This document shows, piece by piece, positions 22,201 to 32,940 of a stretch of DNA of 64,000 bases (the stretch's first letter is position 1; every line of letters begins with the position of its first letter). This stretch comes from Myrica gale (taxonomy: Eukaryota > Streptophyta > Magnoliopsida > Fagales > Myricaceae): assembly GCA_963930655.1 (NCBI GenBank), contig OZ005602.1, forward strand, positions 7,060,001 through 7,124,000. Reading direction: 5' to 3'. The notes under the pieces are model-generated. The model ran no database searches. It saw nothing but the letters and a program-made list of their open reading frames with translations, and was not told the DNA's origin. The position numbers and the translations under genes were made by a program.

Positions 22201-25200
22201 CCAACCAAGTCACGAACATGGCCCACCTCACCGATGGGGATAATTTTCGATTTCGGGAGATTGATCTTAAGCCCAGAGACTGCCTCAAAGCAAAGAAGCA
22301 AGCAACGAAGATTAGGAAACTGATTCTCCTCATCCCCGCACAAGATAAGCGTATCATCTGCAAAAAGCAAATGAGAAATACATACCCCGCCATTCCTTCC
22401 TCTTCCAACCTTGAAATCCTCAATGGCACGAAGCGTAACTAACTTGTTCAGCATCCTGCTAAGTGCCTCCATAATAATAACAAACAGAAAAAGCGAACAG
22501 GGATCACCTTGGAGCAAACCACGAGCGCCCCCAAAAAAGCCTTCGGGAGTACCATTCACAATGACAGAGTACCTCACAGTAGATATGCAAAACGCAATCC
22601 ATCTACACCACTTGACCCCAAAACTGCATCTTCTCAGCATGTATAGAAGGAAACACCAATTTACATGATCATAAGCTTTATGAACATCATGTTTGCAAAA
22701 CATACCAAGTAAATTAGAGCGCAACCAGGAATCTATACCCTCACTAGCGATAAAGACATCATCCAAAATCTGTCTTCCTCTCACAAAGGCACTTTGGGAA
22801 GGAGAGATGTGGTTGTCCATGACCAACGACAACCGATTGGCCAACACCTTGGCAAGAATTTTGTAGACCCCTCTCACCAAGCTAATAGGACGAAAGTCCT
22901 TCAAATCAACAGCTCCTTGCTTCTTGGGAATCAAAACGATGAAAGTGGCATTATGACAAATTGCCCCATTTGAGCAAACTCATTGAACATAGAGAGGACA
23001 TTTCCCTTAATAATATCCCAGCAGGATTAATAGAAGGCCAAGGAGAAACCGTCCGGACCCGGAGCTTTATCACCGTTGAGACTCCACACAACTCCCGTCA
23101 CCTCATCCTCATCAAAGGGTCGTTCAAGCCACTTTGCTTCCTCTCGCGAGATTGAGTCAAAACCCAAGTCATCAAGTAAAGGTCTCCAAGAGTGAGGCTC
23201 CTTATATAAAGAGTTGTAATATCTAACAATCTCATCAGAAATACTAGCAGGGTCCTCCACAAGCTCGCCCTCAACCTCCAAAGAAGAAATTTTGACCATC
23301 TTTGTATGATTTAAGATTAGTAAATATATAAAACATTATAATCCAATGCATGATAATATACTACATGGATAAATACTATTCTAGAATAATAAAGAGATTT
23401 AATATTTTTGTACTTTTATTTACTATTTTCTGTGTACTAATATCATCTATTCCTGAGGAATACCTATTCCTTTCTCAAACTATTAAGAATAGCTACACCC
23501 CAAGAACAAATGCACCAAATGATGGAACCAGTAGGAATGGCTACTCTATTCCAGGTTTTATGTCTACATACCGAACCTGTCCTAAGTGACATAAACAAAA
23601 ACCCTATGCTCCAATCTCACATATTGAACTAACTGATGCGGAATATAGTGGAGAAATAGGAATGAGATAGAGAAATCAAGAAAGAATAGAGAAGAAGAGA
23701 AGAATAAAGTCAAGAAGAGAAGGAAAACACATTTGAGTGCAAAAGGTAGCCGCTTTAACTTTATAATCTCATTCTAAGTAATTTAAGGTTCTCACAAACC
23801 TTAAATAGAGAACAAAAGGTCCTAAGCAAACCCTAAAAGCGCATGGGCTAAACCCTAAAAAAACATAATAACTCCTAATTTATCAAAATATAAATCACCA
23901 CCAAATAATGTAAAATAATTAAATTAAATGTCCCCATTAACTCTCCCCAGGTGGGAGAAACTTGAACCCATCGAGTAAACCAAAACAAGATGAAATCATA
24001 ACTCTCAAGTACCCAACCACAAACTAAGTGGTTGTGCAATCTTCTTCTTCGCACGCCCATAGACTTGTATTAGTGGAGGTCTGAATGTAGTGTTCCCACT
24101 AATCGTCCCGGGGTGAGAAGAACTCGACTATGGCAAGAGAAGATCCTGATGACTTTGTATAGCTCCAATATGTCGGGATCAAGTTGTTGGAGAATATCTC
24201 GAGTAATCCAAGTGCATTCGGAATCCAGTTTGTCTACCCAGTGAACAAGGAAACGCTAAACTGCTCCATTTGTAGTGAACACAACCTGCTCATCTAGAAT
24301 AACATCAATTTTATCTACGGGTGCAAGGAAAGAAGGTAATGGTACAAGGGTAGGAATAGGCTCAGGGTCAGGTGTAGTGGTGTCAAGAAAAAGATCATTT
24401 GGGAAGCTGGGAGGGCCTTTGTAGCAACTAAGTCCTCAACATTGAAAGTATGATGAAAACCAAAGTGAGATGGAATATCAATGACATATGCATTTGGTCC
24501 AACCTGCTTCAAAATTTTAAAAGGACCAGCACTACGAGCCTGCAATTTGGAAGCGGGTCCAGAAGGACGTCATTCCGATCGAATTCAAATCATGACATAG
24601 TCTCCAACATTAAATGCAACATGTCTTTTATGTAAGTCAACTAAAAAATACCATGCATTACTTGCTTCTAGACATTTATTGATCTCAAGATGCAAATCTT
24701 GAAGATGATGCGCAAATGATTCAGCAGTCATAGTGTAACATGCCTGGCTAATGGTTCAATTATATGGACTTTTGGATTGGCCTACAAGTCAGATTGTGAT
24801 GTGGTGCTGTTATTTGGACTATTGGGTCAATGTGACATTTGGGCTTGTAATGGGTTAGAGAAGTGAGTGGCTAGGGGGAATGGAGGCTCACGCTTTTCCT
24901 TAGATGATTTCCGTAAGATTCTAGGAGTTAGTTAGACAGTTAGATTTCCAGCTGTTTATTATTGCAGCAATAGTCATTCTAAAGGTTTCTCATCGCAGAT
25001 GAATCACGCTTTGGCGTAAAACTCTCTCCCAATTCTGTAAGGTGGCAGGCCAGACCTCGAATGTTGGCCACTATCTGTTCTTATTTGCAGTAATTTCAAA
25101 TAGAAGCATATTCAGTTCTCAATTACATTCTCAATTTACAATTTATCTAGAGGATTGTTACAAGTTGTATCAGAGGAACGATCCTGCCATGGATTTGCTT

Positions 25201-28200
25201 GCACAGTGCTATAAGATCTCTGAATTATGAATGATCTACAAAGAGGCAACCAACGGATGCAAGAAAAATTCAATATCTGTTTGGAAATACTTGAAGCCGA
25301 GCTTGAAGATCTAAAGACGGAAGAATGCAATGAAGAAAAAGAAAAAATAGACCAGATGAAAGCACTAACTGAAGATTCAAGATTAGAAACAACAGAAGGA
25401 AGTAAAGAGGAGTCATAGCTTGAAGAATAAATAAAACAACAGGAAATCTACAGAAGAAAGACCCTGGAAACCAATCTCGACTTTTCGGTGAAAATCAATA
25501 CGCTTACAGATAACTTTTCTTTCTCATTATCTACTAGCGTATCCCCTTCACTCATCTTCCACACCATACTCTTCTCCAGTGACAACCAAAATTGCAGCCA
25601 AGGTTCCACTAATTTTCCCGAAATTGTAACATTCAACGTTTTCTCTCCAAACAAGGGCATCTCAAAAGAATTTTACAAACTCCTAGCCACTTTGAACTCT
25701 CGAAACTTGATGGGGCACTATTTTTTGGATCACTGAAAACGTAAGCGATTGCGTCAAATTTCATTTCGAGAATCTAATTGTTGGCCTGGGTTGAAGATAT
25801 TTAGATTTTTTTGCAGAATGAGCATTGTTCAAAACAATTGGGGAAAATCTAACTGTCTAACTGACTCCTAGAATCTTACGGAAATCATCTAAGGAAAAGT
25901 GTGAGCCTCCATTCCCCCGAGCAACTCACTTCTCTAACCCATTACAAGCCCAAATGTCACACTGACCCAATAGTCCAAATAACAGCACCACATCACAATC
26001 TGAACCGTAGCCCAATCCAAAAGTCCATATAATTGAACCATTAGCCAGACATGTTACACATAGACACACTAGCATAGGGGGACATGAGAATAAGGCCTAA
26101 AGGTTTCCTAGGCTTATAACCATGCACAACCTCAAAGGGACTCACACCAATAGAGTAATTCACAGAATTGTTATAATCAAACTAAGCTATAGGGGGATTG
26201 AGTCCCAATTCCTAAGGTTTTCCTGGACTATGAATCTCAATAAGTTGCCCAAACTACGGTTGACAACCTCGGTTTGGCCAGCTGTTTGTGGATGGTATGC
26301 AGTGAAGAATTCCAGTTTAGTGCCAACCTTATGCTAGAGGGTCCTCCAAAAGTGACCAGTGAAACGAACATCGCAATCGGACACAATAGTTTTAGTAAGG
26401 GCATACAACTTAACAATTTCATCAAGTACAACCTAGCAACTTTGGAGGCATCAGAAGTCTTACAGCAAGGAATGAAGTGAGTCATTTTAGAAAAACGATC
26501 CACAACAACAAAAACAGAGTCATGCCTTTTAGGGGTACGCGGAATTCCTAAAACAAAGTTCATACTCACATCTTGCTAAGGACAACTAGGGACAAGAAGA
26601 GGCGTGTAGAGATCGGTATTATGTTTCTTATGCTTGGCAAGCTGACAGGTTCCACAAGTGTTAACTATCTTAGCAACATCCCTCTTACAACTAGGCCAAT
26701 AAAATTGGCCTTCAACTTGCTCTATGGTCTTATTACGCCTAAAATGTCCAGAAAGACCTCTGGCGTGAACCTCTCACACTATAAAATCTCCCACTGAATT
26801 ATTAGGGATACAAAGGTGATTGGCCCGGAAAAAGTAGCCATTTTGAAGACGAAACCCAATCGTAGGATCAGGTTGACCGCTCCAGTAAGGCTAGATAAAC
26901 CTCCCTAAAATCAGGACAAGTCTCATAATCTTCCTTTAGTCTCTCAAATCCTATGATCTTAACGTGTATAACAGACAACAAGGAGATGCGAACTTGGCGC
27001 CATTATTAAGGGTACCTTCTATCGTTGATGCACGCTATCTTCCTTTAGTCTCTCAAATCCAATTCCTAAGGCTACCTTCTATCGTTGATTCATTAAGGGG
27101 TTTAGTACTATTATGGCTCATCTAACAGAGTGTATGAAGAAAAGAGAGTTCAAGTGCTCTCTTCAAGCTGTGAAAGCTTTTGAGGATGCTAAGAAAAGAA
27201 TGATCGAAGCCCCAGTCATGGGCCTTCCTGACTTCTCTAAAGTGTTTGAAGTTGAGTGTGATGTATTGGGTATTGGAATAGGCAGAGTTTTTACTCAGGA
27301 GTGTCACCCCATTGCCTACTTTAGCGAAAAATTGAATGATGCTAGACTACACTACTCTACCTACAACAAAGAGTTATATGCGGTTGTGCAAGCCTTGCGC
27401 CATTGGCGCCATTATTTGTTACCCAAAGAGTTTGTTCTTTACTCTGACCACGAAGCTTTGATGCCAATTTGATGCGGGATATAGTGGAGAAATAGGAATG
27501 AGATAGAAAAATCAAGAAAGAATAAGGAAAAAGAGAAGAATAAAGCCAATGAGAGGGGGAAAACACATTTGAGTGCAAAAAGCAGCAGCCAATAAACTTT
27601 ATAATCTCAGTCTAAATAATTTAAAGTTCTCACAAACCTTAAATAGAGAACAAAAAGTCTTAAGCAAACCCTAAAAGCCCATGGGCTAAAACCTAATAAT
27701 TCTTAATCTATCAAAATATAAATCACAACCAAATAATGTAAAACAATTAAATTAAATGTCTCCATCACTAACAATATGTGATAAACGAGCAACAACATCC
27801 ACTATGAGGATCCTTGCCACTTTGATAACCCACACCTTCCTAGGAGATTTTCAAAACAGAAAATTTCCATTATTTTGTGCAAACTAGGAGGAATATCCCA
27901 ATACCTGGGGTCTTGGCGCAATTGCTTCGAAGCTTTGAAATTTAGGACAATCAAAATTAGGTGGTTCTAGAACAATGTATGCCCCCTTATTTTTGTACCT
28001 TTCCTCTGCGGCCTGCACGTCATACAAGACGATCAATTGAGACAGATTACAAAGTATGTAACAACCACTCTAGAAAGATTTAAATCAATTTACTAAAAGA
28101 TACCAGGTTAATTTACAAAATACAAGAACTTTCAGTAACTATTCCTCAATCAATGCTTCCAGAACTAGGGAGAGTGGGAAATCCTCCCATTAACAAAACC

Positions 28201-31200
28201 CACAACTTTCTAAGAGATCAACCAGTCTTAGCTGATCTGACTCAAGTAAGGACAATCTTTGTTCAACCATCCTTCTTCCCAAACAAAAGATACTAGAAAG
28301 TTTTACCTTATCCATTAGAGAAGATAGGAAATACCGAGCAGTTTGAAATACTTCCGTTAACCATTTTGCTTGCTATCTAAAAGTAAAGCTAAGCAGTGAG
28401 ATATTTTCCTGGAAAAAACTACACTTATCCCTAAACTACCATTTTATTGCAATGTGCTACCTAGGTTAAGATACAACCTTTAAAATGGACAAAGTGCTAC
28501 TAGCAAAAAAAAATGATAATTTTGGGTGCAAATTGCCAAAACTGGTTATTTCGTAGCAACATTGCAAAATGAGGTGTCAATTTGAGGGAATTAAGTGTAA
28601 TTATAACTACATTAGGCCTTACAAAGAGTATGATATTGGTTTTTTTTAAGTTTATGCCAACAGTTGCGAAGTTATTCTCGGCCAAAGTCCAATTACAATG
28701 ATCTACTAACATTCAAAAGACAAAGTATTGCAGCATACTTATTTGTTGTTACCCATTTATGAAGGGAATAGCTTATAGCTACCAAGAAAGATAAAAATAA
28801 AAAATAAACATGTAACTAAAAGACATTAAACATGCATTTTAACTTGAACTTTCAGAAGGGAAGAATAAGAATAAGATGTAGCTCCACACAAGATCATTTA
28901 GTGGAAGAGAACTTAATCACACTTAATAACTGTGTGTTTGCATAAATGAGTTCATGATAAGACCATGGAACTTAAGAACATGTAGAGTTCTGAATTCTAA
29001 CGGAACGAGTCGTCCCATTAATTTTGAAGGTACAGTCAATATCAGTAAGAGAGCTGGAAGAAGATTGAAGTTCGCCAAAAGCAATTATTGTATTACTACT
29101 TACTCCTTATAAAACATGAAACTATGGCATAAACTATTGACCACCACAACAAGAAACAAGGAATCATTCTAACTGCTATTTAACACATTCAAATGTTTGA
29201 TAGTGAAAGAGATGCCACAACTTGTTAACAGTGTAAGAAGATTTATCAAGAACAACAAAAATCTGATATTCACATACCAGTTTCTTTTTATAATGTACAT
29301 AGACAGAGGCAGACAATTTACACGTATAAATATGTTGACAATAACAAATGCTGTCTTGGTCAAGTTTCAGATCCCAGTCATACATACCCATGTTATCAAG
29401 GAAAATAGAGGCAATGTGTTACTCTCATAAACGAAGCGCAACTGAAGTGTTCAGAAGATCCTAATCCCCTTCAGACATTTTGATGATTACACAAGCAAGA
29501 TTCCCCCACATTGACATATAAAATGTTGAATGTGTAACTTTCACTCAGACTTCATGAAGGGTCAAAAAAGACCCCAAAACCATATTTTAGTAACAGCACA
29601 GAAAAGACCTTTATGGATACAAGCATGACACTCAACTGCGGCGACAACTAATCAAAGAGATAGATGCCGACGAACCTGAAATTGTGGGTAGTCCGGAGCA
29701 CTGAACAGAGTAATTAGCTTCCCAGACTCCACAACATGATCTATGGTGTACCCTTCATCCATTCCTCCAAAGCCAGGCCTTTTTTCTCTGGCATCCGGGC
29801 CTTCATGTGATCTGATGATTAGCTGCATTGAGACAACAAATTATGACCCCAACAATGGCATTACAATTCAAATGCCAGCAAGTTCCACTATGCACTTTCA
29901 AAGGACAAGTTCGTTTGTTTTAAAGCAAGGCATCACAAAAACCATTTTGCAGAAATAACTTCCAAAGAGAGCACTTTAACCATCCAAAATCATGAGAAGA
30001 AGCTGCAGCATGAATTCAGACCTAGTGGCATCTCCTTCCCAAAAAGAATTGGGAAGGAGAAAATAAAAAATATACCTGAGTTTTATTGTCTAGAAGAACA
30101 AATCACATGTCCTCTTTCATTAAGTCAAGAGTTACAAGTGTCGGTTTAAGATGGGTAAACAGCACATCACTAGATCCGTAGCTACGATAAATCAAATATT
30201 ACATTTTCATATTCATAACTACCAAACTGATTAAATGGGAATGCACCAATCAAGAATAAATTCCAGATTCTATGCAAGGACAATAATCATTGATTATACT
30301 ATTGGTACAATATGCAATTAAGCAGTTATAAAACCAGTCAAAATACACCACACCCATCATGAGAGCTATTGCAAGATTAGCATATCAACTTAAGATTAGA
30401 AAAGAATTTTGATATCACCTTCAGATTGAACTTCTTCAAGAAGTCTTCAGTGCAATCAGGACCCCATAATAGTCCAATGCCTCGCTCTTTATTTGGAGAA
30501 AGACCAGGATTCATTGATGGATCTGACCAGAGGACATCACCCGGTATCAGATTCGTACCTTCCCAAGCAGGATCCAGAATTGACCTTCGAGCTTTCGATA
30601 ATTCCTCCAGAGAACCAAGAGTTAAACGCTTGGGTTCGGAGTCGAAACTTATTCTACGATTTTTCTTCCCTTTCGATCTCTTTAATGGCGTCATAGATAT
30701 GCTGCGGAAAAGCCCTCCGTGAGCGGTATATACACGTCCAGCTATAATAGAGGCCAAGGGGAGCCCTTCGAAGCATCCCAAACATTTCCGATAGGCATGC
30801 TTACCTTTGTCTCCATACTTCATTAAGATCTCCTTCTCAAAGCCATAAACAGAGGTGCAATACTTGGATTCATGATTTCCACGGAGAAGATATACTCTAT
30901 GTGGCATAACGACCTGGGCAGAACATCATCACAATAAATACAGTTATTAATGACTTCAGATTTTTATACTTTTAACTAAAACAAGCAATTCGTATCCTGC
31001 ACAGAAGAACAAAAAGAAAAGAAAAACAGTTCCATAATTGTTAAGTAAAAGAATGAGATTCACTGAGAAAAAAGCGTAAAACAGGCATGGAACTTGGGCA
31101 TCCAGCAAACCACTGAAATGATAAGAAGTCATCGCCAGAGAGCCCACAACCTTATTTCTGATGAGAAATGAAAAGACATTTAATAGTTGGTAGCAGAGTC

Positions 31201-32004
31201 TGAAGCAACTTACTTTACGTTGGGAAATATGAAAACTCTCATACTATGTCTAATTCATCAAATTATGTCTGCAGTTTGCTAAGCAATCCATTACCCAATA
31301 TAACAGAACGTCACTAAACTCATAGGACAAGAAAAAACAAAAACAGAATCATAAAAGGAAGAAATATAAAGCAGAGAACGTTAACAATGGTGTGAAAAAA
31401 ATTCTAGCCATCAACAACAACTACATGATTGTTATAAGACTGTAATAGGATAAAGAAAAAGAAGTACAAGCTTAGTCAGATATATCTAGTCATATATCTA
31501 CACAGAGAAACAGTGGTATACCTTCCAGGCCAACAAGATAAGGAAGGTCTCGAGGCCCCAAGCGCCCCGATCGACATAATCACCATTGAAGACGAAGAAG
31601 CGATTTTCAGAGGGAAAGCCAGCGTCTTGCATTAGAAAGAGGAGATCATGCAGTTGGCCATGAACATCCCCCACCACCACCACCTCGGCTGCACTGGATT
31701 CGTCCGCGTCGGGGTCGATTCTGAGGCAGTTCGGCTCCTTGTGGAGGATCTTAGACGCGGCGAGAACCAAAGCATCAAAGACTTGAACCGGGAGGACGGA
31801 GGGGAAATCGGACGGCGTGACATTCTTAGACGACCAATCGAAAACGGACATCAGATTCCTGATCCAATCCAGATCCAACTTCCCATCGGGAGGCCACGTC
31901 AGAGGAACCGGTAATGGTATCGGTATCGGATTCGACGATAAATCTCCGCCCTCGGCAGTCAAAGCGCTGGGCGGAGAAGCTGGAGTATCCGTACCAGATG
32001 ACAT
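19276..32004 (-). CDS. PP7: Serine/threonine-protein phosphatase 7 (PP7)
   Basis: A metal-dependent PPP-family protein phosphatase. Arabidopsis PP7 is a nuclear, calmodulin-binding enzyme linked to blue-light signalling and thermotolerance. Exons on the minus strand: 32004-31522, 30913-30419, 29822-29676, 28012-27905 and 19368-19276. All junctions are phase 0 with GT...AG, giving 441 residues (Arabidopsis protein about 413). Catalytic motifs are complete: GDVHG 112-116, GDYVDRG 141-147, RGNHE 172-176, RSHEG 330-334 and SAPDYP 367-372. The basic insert at about 232-275 ([10 protein letters not shown]) is the PP7-specific region. The acidic tail DSDEELD is encoded by the last exon, 8.5 kb beyond exon 4. 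Exons look intact. The long last intron holds LINE and LTR insertions. Confidence 0.93.
19493..19890. mobile_element. Mutator-like fold-back MITE
   Basis: 398 bp. Long inverted arms begin AGGGAAATACATTTTTCACC and end GGTGAAAAGTGCATTTTCCCC. It is flanked by an exact 9-bp duplication TTTATTTAT (19484-19492 and 19891-19899), the length typical of Mutator-like elements. Sequence is similar in style to the copy at 45272-45654. Confidence 0.8.
19924..20275 (-). mobile_element. 5'-truncated LINE copy
   Basis: The minus strand encodes the end of a plant LINE ORF2 ([35 protein letters not shown]). A T-rich tract at 19924-19938 marks the poly-A end. Both sides carry the 11-bp duplication TGGAAGAACAC (19913-19923 and 20276-20286), as expected of target-primed reverse transcription. 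Confidence 0.85.
20621..21317 (-). repeat. 349-bp tandem duplication inside the LINE
   Basis: Two nearly identical units start AGCTTCCACACAACC at 20621 and 20970, each running to GGATTGCAAGAAAG. The duplication covers the zf-RVT coding part. Near identity of the copies points to a recent event, before or after insertion. Confidence 0.85.
21065..23299 (-). pseudogene. LINE ORF2: reverse transcriptase and zf-RVT remnants
   Basis: Reverse-transcriptase coding pieces read from 23299 downwards. First comes the pre-RT segment ([20 protein letters not shown], 23299-23027). Then 22934-21570 has the palm with [41 protein letters not shown], the catalytic FADDT box, and [13 protein letters not shown]. 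Finally the zf-RVT part ([30 protein letters not shown]) lies at 21442-21065. The segments are in different frames (breaks near 22950-23030 and 21450-21570), so no full ORF2 is encoded. The zf-RVT segment is partly repeated at 20934-20599. Confidence 0.88.
23634..27767 (-). mobile_element. Ty3/gypsy LTR retrotransposon fossil
   Basis: LTRs lie at about 23634-23939 and 27470-27767, with TGATG...CATCA ends and the 5-bp duplication CTAAC at 23629-23633 and 27768-27772. The main coding orientation is minus: integrase from its zinc-binding part through the core (about 26830-26064) to its C-terminal end (about 24700-24315). An RNase H segment at about 27110-27469 lies on the plus strand beside the right LTR, so the interior has been rearranged. 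Gag, protease and most of the reverse transcriptase are not recognisable. Another element (24734-26058) is inserted in the integrase region. The element is broken, with many breaks. LTR divergence of several percent suggests an age of some millions of years. Confidence 0.85.
24734..26058. mobile_element. Element with inverted LTR-like ends
   Basis: 1325 bp starting TGTAACATGCCTGGCTAATG and ending CATTAGCCAGACATGTTACA, flanked by the 5-bp duplication CATAG (24729-24733 and 26059-26063). About 215 bp at the two ends match in inverted orientation. On the left, an LTR-like unit runs to TTACA at 25162 and is followed by a primer-binding-site-like GTTGTATCAGAGG. The short interior has no recognised domain. 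It is treated as a fossil LTR-kin element inserted in the gypsy element. Confidence 0.7.
28013..29675 (-). other. PP7 intron 3
   Basis: No gene or clear element was seen in this 1.66-kb intron. Part of it, around 28400-28470, resembles the 'aaactaccattt...gtgctacc' text of the fold-back MITEs. Confidence 0.5.
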
Positions 32005-32100
32005 TTTTTTCCCACTTCGTTTTAATTTATTTTAAGAACCAATAAGGTATCTTCCAGTCCCGGAATATATATGCATACTCTAAAACCCTTACATGCTAAA
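32005..32100 (-). promoter_or_regulatory. PP7 leader and possible core promoter
   Basis: Upstream of the ATG at 32004-32002, the minus strand shows an A-rich leader, an ATTGGTTCTT (CCAAT-type) stretch near 32035-32045, and TATATAT near 32065-32072. The arrangement is plausible but the start site is not proven. Confidence 0.3.
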
Positions 32101-32499
32101 AGAGTTCCGTATCCAAAATTCCCAAATAATAAATCATTTCAAAAAGATTTTATTTTATTTTATTTTGTTTTGTTTTTTATTTTTTAGTTGCTTCCTTTTA
32201 GCTTCGTGCCAATTGGATTTACAGCCATTTTCCACCACTGGGGGTACTGATTCATTGCCAACTATTGTGAATGTACTTGACTGCCCAGCTATGCAATATT
32301 AGAATACAGGAAAGAACAGTATGATATTACGATAATGTTGGTACTTGGCAGATATTGTGTCAAATAAGTTTAACGAGGTGTTAACACAAAGTCTCTTGAA
32401 TCAGTACCGTGCAACGTGCATAGATAATATGTGCACCTTTTACACGTCATGAAAGGAAAAACAAAACAAAACAAAAACCGTCCCACTGCATTTGTTTAG

Positions 32500-32940
32500 G
32501 CCATCTAGATATTGTTGTGGTCATCGCTGGATGAGTTCGCAATTTTCTGGGCCGAGAGGACGGCACGACAGGAGCGGGAGAAGAGGAAGAGGATGGCTCC
32601 CTTACCCGACGTTGCACCTACTTGTTGTGGTAGGAGAGTTTCCGCGTGGACTCGTGGGCTCGGCGGAATGTCAACGACATCACGAGGAGCGGGGGAGTTC
32701 ATCGAGTATGGGCTCTGACGTCGTCCTGTAGACGAACGACATCCTCGGGGAGCAGGCATCATGGCGGGCGGAGAACGACCCAGACGTCTGCCCTCGTCGC
32801 TAGATGATGAATCGGTGGTGCAGGCAGAGGATGTTGGGGTTGGCCGCGTGGCCATTGGGAGTTGTCGACGGTTTGAGTCCGCGGTGCTGGCAGAGGTTCT
32901 GACACCGAAATATTTCTGCCAGTTGTTTGGCCCGCGTACA
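32500..32940 (+). mobile_element. Gag-like retroelement debris (left part)
   Basis: A GC-rich stretch, unlike its AT-rich neighbours, with long open frames but no single clear protein. Together with the piece after 36511, which has a zinc-knuckle-like CCHC remnant near 36540-36580, it looks like gag sequence of an LTR element. The 3.6-kb element at 32941-36506 is inserted in it. Broken; family unresolved. Confidence 0.4.

Larger units (their letters stand above)
20357..23301 (-). mobile_element. 5'-truncated LINE (plant L1-like)
   Basis: 2945 bp flanked by an exact 20-bp target duplication TTGTATGATTTAAGATTAGT at 20337-20356 and 23302-23321. The minus strand holds most of ORF2 but lacks the endonuclease domain, so the copy was truncated on insertion. 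It contains a 349-bp tandem duplication near its 3' end. It lies in the same orientation as PP7, within intron 4. The long target duplication with no mismatch suggests a fairly recent insertion. Confidence 0.92.
19369..27904 (-). other. PP7 intron 4, packed with transposons
   Basis: 8536 bp between the donor CAG/GTATTG at 27904 and the acceptor ATGCAG at 19369. Contents from the 3' side: a Mutator-like MITE (19493-19890), a short LINE copy (19924-20275), a larger LINE (20357-23301), and a Ty3/gypsy fossil (23634-27767) that contains another insertion. Only about 0.5-0.6 kb is left as original intron. Confidence 0.85.

Noticed and set aside
30426-31914. Plus-strand frames opposite PP7 exons
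   Set aside because: They are antisense shadows of exons 1 and 2. The minus strand gives the full phosphatase motif set.
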